64,000 nucleotides of DNA from Candidatus Avelusimicrobium luingense (GTDB lineage: Bacteria; Elusimicrobiota; Elusimicrobia; Elusimicrobiales; Elusimicrobiaceae). Location: NCBI GenBank assembly GCA_900315845.1, contig OOHK01000002.1, forward strand, positions 124,001 through 188,000, written 5' to 3'. Of this stretch, positions 62,256-64,000 are shown piece after piece; position 1 is the first letter of the stretch, and the number at the start of each line of letters is the position of its first letter. The notes beneath the pieces were generated by a model. The model had not been told where the DNA came from. It was given only the letters and a program-made list of their open reading frames with translations, and did no database searches. A program made the translations under genes and the position numbers.

Positions 62256-63350
62256 ATGTCCGTTTCTATATTTAACCGCTATATTGCCAAAAGCCTACTC
62301 ACGTTTTTTGCAGGCGTAGTCAGCGTGCTTACGTTTGTAATTTTTATGAATTACTTTCTGCGCGTGTTGGATATGGCGATGACATACGGTACAAGTTTGG
62401 GATGGATTTTATCATCGCTACTAAACATTTTGCCCGATGTGTTTTGTTTAAGTGCCCCGATGGCATTTCAAATTGCGGTCTTGCTGACCTTAACCAACAT
62501 GAGCGAACAGGGCGAATTGATTGCGTTGCGCGCCGCCGGGTTTTCCTTCAAAGAAATGGTCAAACCGTTACTAGTATGCGCCCTTGTACTTTCCGTGATA
62601 CTTATTATCTTGGGCAACTGGCTTACCCCCCGCAGTTATAAACAATTTATCAATTTGCGCGAAGAAGCATACAGCAAAATTACCAAAGTAACGCTGGAGC
62701 CGAAAACATTTATCAATTTAGGCGATTGGGATTTGTATGTGGAAGATCTGAACAAACAAACGAACACCGCCAGCCAAATTCACTTGGTGAACAAAAAAGA
62801 TTCCGGAGCCATGAGCACCAAAGTCAATGCTTCCACCGGGCACATTGTACTGACCGATACGGCTATCGGGTTGCAACTCAAAGACGGGCAAATGCAACGC
62901 GTGGATAGCAAAGATCCTTCCTCTATGATTGCCGCCAACTTTGACGATTACACCATGAGCATTTCACTCACTAAAACCAACGAACGGCGCCTACGCGTAG
63001 GCGAAATGACCACTACCAAATTATTACGCCATTTACGTAATGACCCGCTTACCCAAACGCTTAAAAACGAATTCAGAAGTGCCATCAGTATGCGTAATGT
63101 GCTCGCGGTATCGCCACTGATTTTACTGCTAGTTAGTTGCCCGATTGGGTTTTCGCTGGGGAAACGTACCAATAAAGGGGTGGGGATGGCACTGAGTGTA
63201 GCCATTATTTTCTCGTTTTATTTACTGATGACATTAGGGCTTTCACTCGGTAAAAAATATGCATTATTATCTTATCCCGGGCCCTGGTTACCGGTGGTAG
63301 TGGGTATTATTGTTGGATATTATTTATGGAAAAAACGACTCAATATGTAG
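62256..63350 (+). CDS. lptF: LPS export permease LptF
   Basis: A 364-residue LptF/LptG-family protein: an N-terminal pair of helices (FNRYIAKSLLTFFAGVVSVL), a periplasmic beta-jellyroll (~130-265), and three C-terminal helices. LSAPMAFQIAVLLTLTNMSEQGELIALRAAGFS is the coupling-helix region contacting the LptB ATPase. With LptG it extracts LPS from the inner membrane. Divergent from the SprA-like gene and overlapping lptG by 25 bp. Confidence 0.88.
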   Translation: MSVSIFNRYIAKSLLTFFAGVVSVLTFVIFMNYFLRVLDMAMTYGTSLGWILSSLLNILPDVFCLSAPMAFQIAVLLTLTNMSEQGELIALRAAGFSFKEMVKPLLVCALVLSVILIILGNWLTPRSYKQFINLREEAYSKITKVTLEPKTFINLGDWDLYVEDLNKQTNTASQIHLVNKKDSGAMSTKVNASTGHIVLTDTAIGLQLKDGQMQRVDSKDPSSMIAANFDDYTMSISLTKTNERRLRVGEMTTTKLLRHLRNDPLTQTLKNEFRSAISMRNVLAVSPLILLLVSCPIGFSLGKRTNKGVGMALSVAIIFSFYLLMTLGLSLGKKYALLSYPGPWLPVVVGIIVGYYLWKKRLNM

Positions 63351-64000
63351 GCCGCCCCAAACGGTTATTTCGTTATATTGCCGCCAAATTTTGGGGGCCG
63401 TTCTTCTTTGCCATGGGCATTTTTGCCGCGCTTGTAGTATTGGGCGATATGTTTGAGAAAATGAAGAACTTGGGTAACGGCGTTACGACGTTGGGCGACG
63501 TCATGACGTATGCCTTTCTGACTTTTCCTAACTGGCTGGCAACAATTATGCCGGTGGCTTGTTTGTTAGGGGCGATTTCCGTTATTTCCGAAATGGTAGC
63601 GAATGGCGAATGGACAGCCTGCGTAGCGGGCGGTTTTGCCCCGCGGGATTTGTTCAAACCGGTCATTGCGTGTATTTTAATTGTCTGTGCGGGGACGATG
63701 TTGTTACAAGAATTTATCGTTCCGCCCATTAACGTCAAAGCCAATTATGTGTATTATACCCGCATTAAACCGCACCCCGGCTATAACCAGTATTTGGAAA
63801 GCGATGTTTTGATTAAAATTTCCCCCCAACAAATGCTCTATGCCAAATTGGTAGATTTAAGCACCGGCACCATGACTCAAGTATCGTTAGATACTTACGA
63901 TGACGATTGGGATATTGCCGAGCAAACTACCGCCCAAGAAATGGTATGGGATAAAGCAGCCGGACAATGGGTTTTTCACAACGGCACCAACCGCGTTTTT
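63326..64000 (+). CDS. lptG: LPS export permease LptG, truncated by window end
   Basis: The frame opens at the ATG at 63326, inside the end of lptF, and is still open at 64000 (225 codons). It reads MEKTTQYVGRPKRLFRYIAA, then membrane helices and the LptF/G coupling segment VACLLGAISVISEMVANGEW with FAPRDLFKP, and enters the periplasmic domain. Family membership is clear; LptG as opposed to LptF is inferred from its second position. The C-terminal part lies beyond the window. Confidence 0.85.
   Translation, partial: MEKTTQYVGRPKRLFRYIAAKFWGPFFFAMGIFAALVVLGDMFEKMKNLGNGVTTLGDVMTYAFLTFPNWLATIMPVACLLGAISVISEMVANGEWTACVAGGFAPRDLFKPVIACILIVCAGTMLLQEFIVPPINVKANYVYYTRIKPHPGYNQYLESDVLIKISPQQMLYAKLVDLSTGTMTQVSLDTYDDDWDIAEQTTAQEMVWDKAAGQWVFHNGTNRVF

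Noticed and set aside
1-64000. CRISPR array, rRNA genes, insertion sequence transposases or prophage structural genes
   Set aside because: None seen: no regularly spaced repeats, no rRNA sequence and no transposase or phage capsid/tail motifs among the translated frames.

Overview
This 64 kb window looks like a chromosome segment from a host-associated Elusimicrobia bacterium (Elusimicrobiaceae-like). The grounds are indirect. Nine separate type IV pilin-like genes carry an almost identical [17 protein letters not shown] leader, and orphan prepilin multiplication of this kind is known from Elusimicrobium. There is a Gram-negative envelope gene set (lptE, lptF, lptG, kdsC, beta-barrel proteins), a butyrate kinase/phosphotransacylase pair suited to amino-acid fermentation, and a H+-pyrophosphatase. 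No rRNA is present, so the phylum assignment is inference.

Layout. 1-9 kb: the end of a GH3 hydrolase, a DedA protein, a leuS-lptE-holA operon, xerD, four pilin genes and the end of recA. 9-17 kb: recA/clpC, two pilins, then a kdsC-tmk-holB-metG operon. 17-30 kb: a structured ncRNA or leader, recG, an MscS-like membrane protein, pilins, a short uvrC, rpsT, a nucleoside permease, yajQ, a TPR protein, phosphoglucomutase, a beta-barrel protein and murB. 30.4-33.5 kb: tRNA-Asp followed by a duplicated tRNA 3' end and a small accessory island. The island carries an S-box (SAM-I) riboswitch in front of unrecognised genes, and two of its genes are frameshifted. 33.5-40.5 kb: a tightly overlapping MarR - acyltransferase/acyl-ACP synthetase - radical SAM - TM peptide - Lgt-like - ICMT-like operon that looks like a membrane-lipid modification system. 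40.6-50 kb: a deiminase operon, a DPSL-type ferritin, a H+-PPase, tandem P-loop ATPases and an M23 peptidase. 50-56 kb: ptb, buk, a pilin, trmJ, lpd, radC and comF. 56.7-62.1 kb: one giant SprA-like outer-membrane protein. 62.2-64 kb: lptF and a truncated lptG.

Regulation. Many operon-leading genes have a -10 hexamer exactly 6 nt upstream of the ATG and no Shine-Dalgarno, which predicts leaderless mRNAs. Pilin genes instead tend to have TTGACA-like -35 boxes, A-tract spacers and good ribosome binding sites. An 18-bp palindrome, (A/G)CGACA-N6-TGTCGC, sits between divergent genes at two loci.

The strongest candidates for undescribed biology are the six-gene lipid operon, the SAM-riboswitch island at tRNA-Asp, the pseudoknotted ncRNA beside recG, and the SprA-like giant protein outside its usual phylum.
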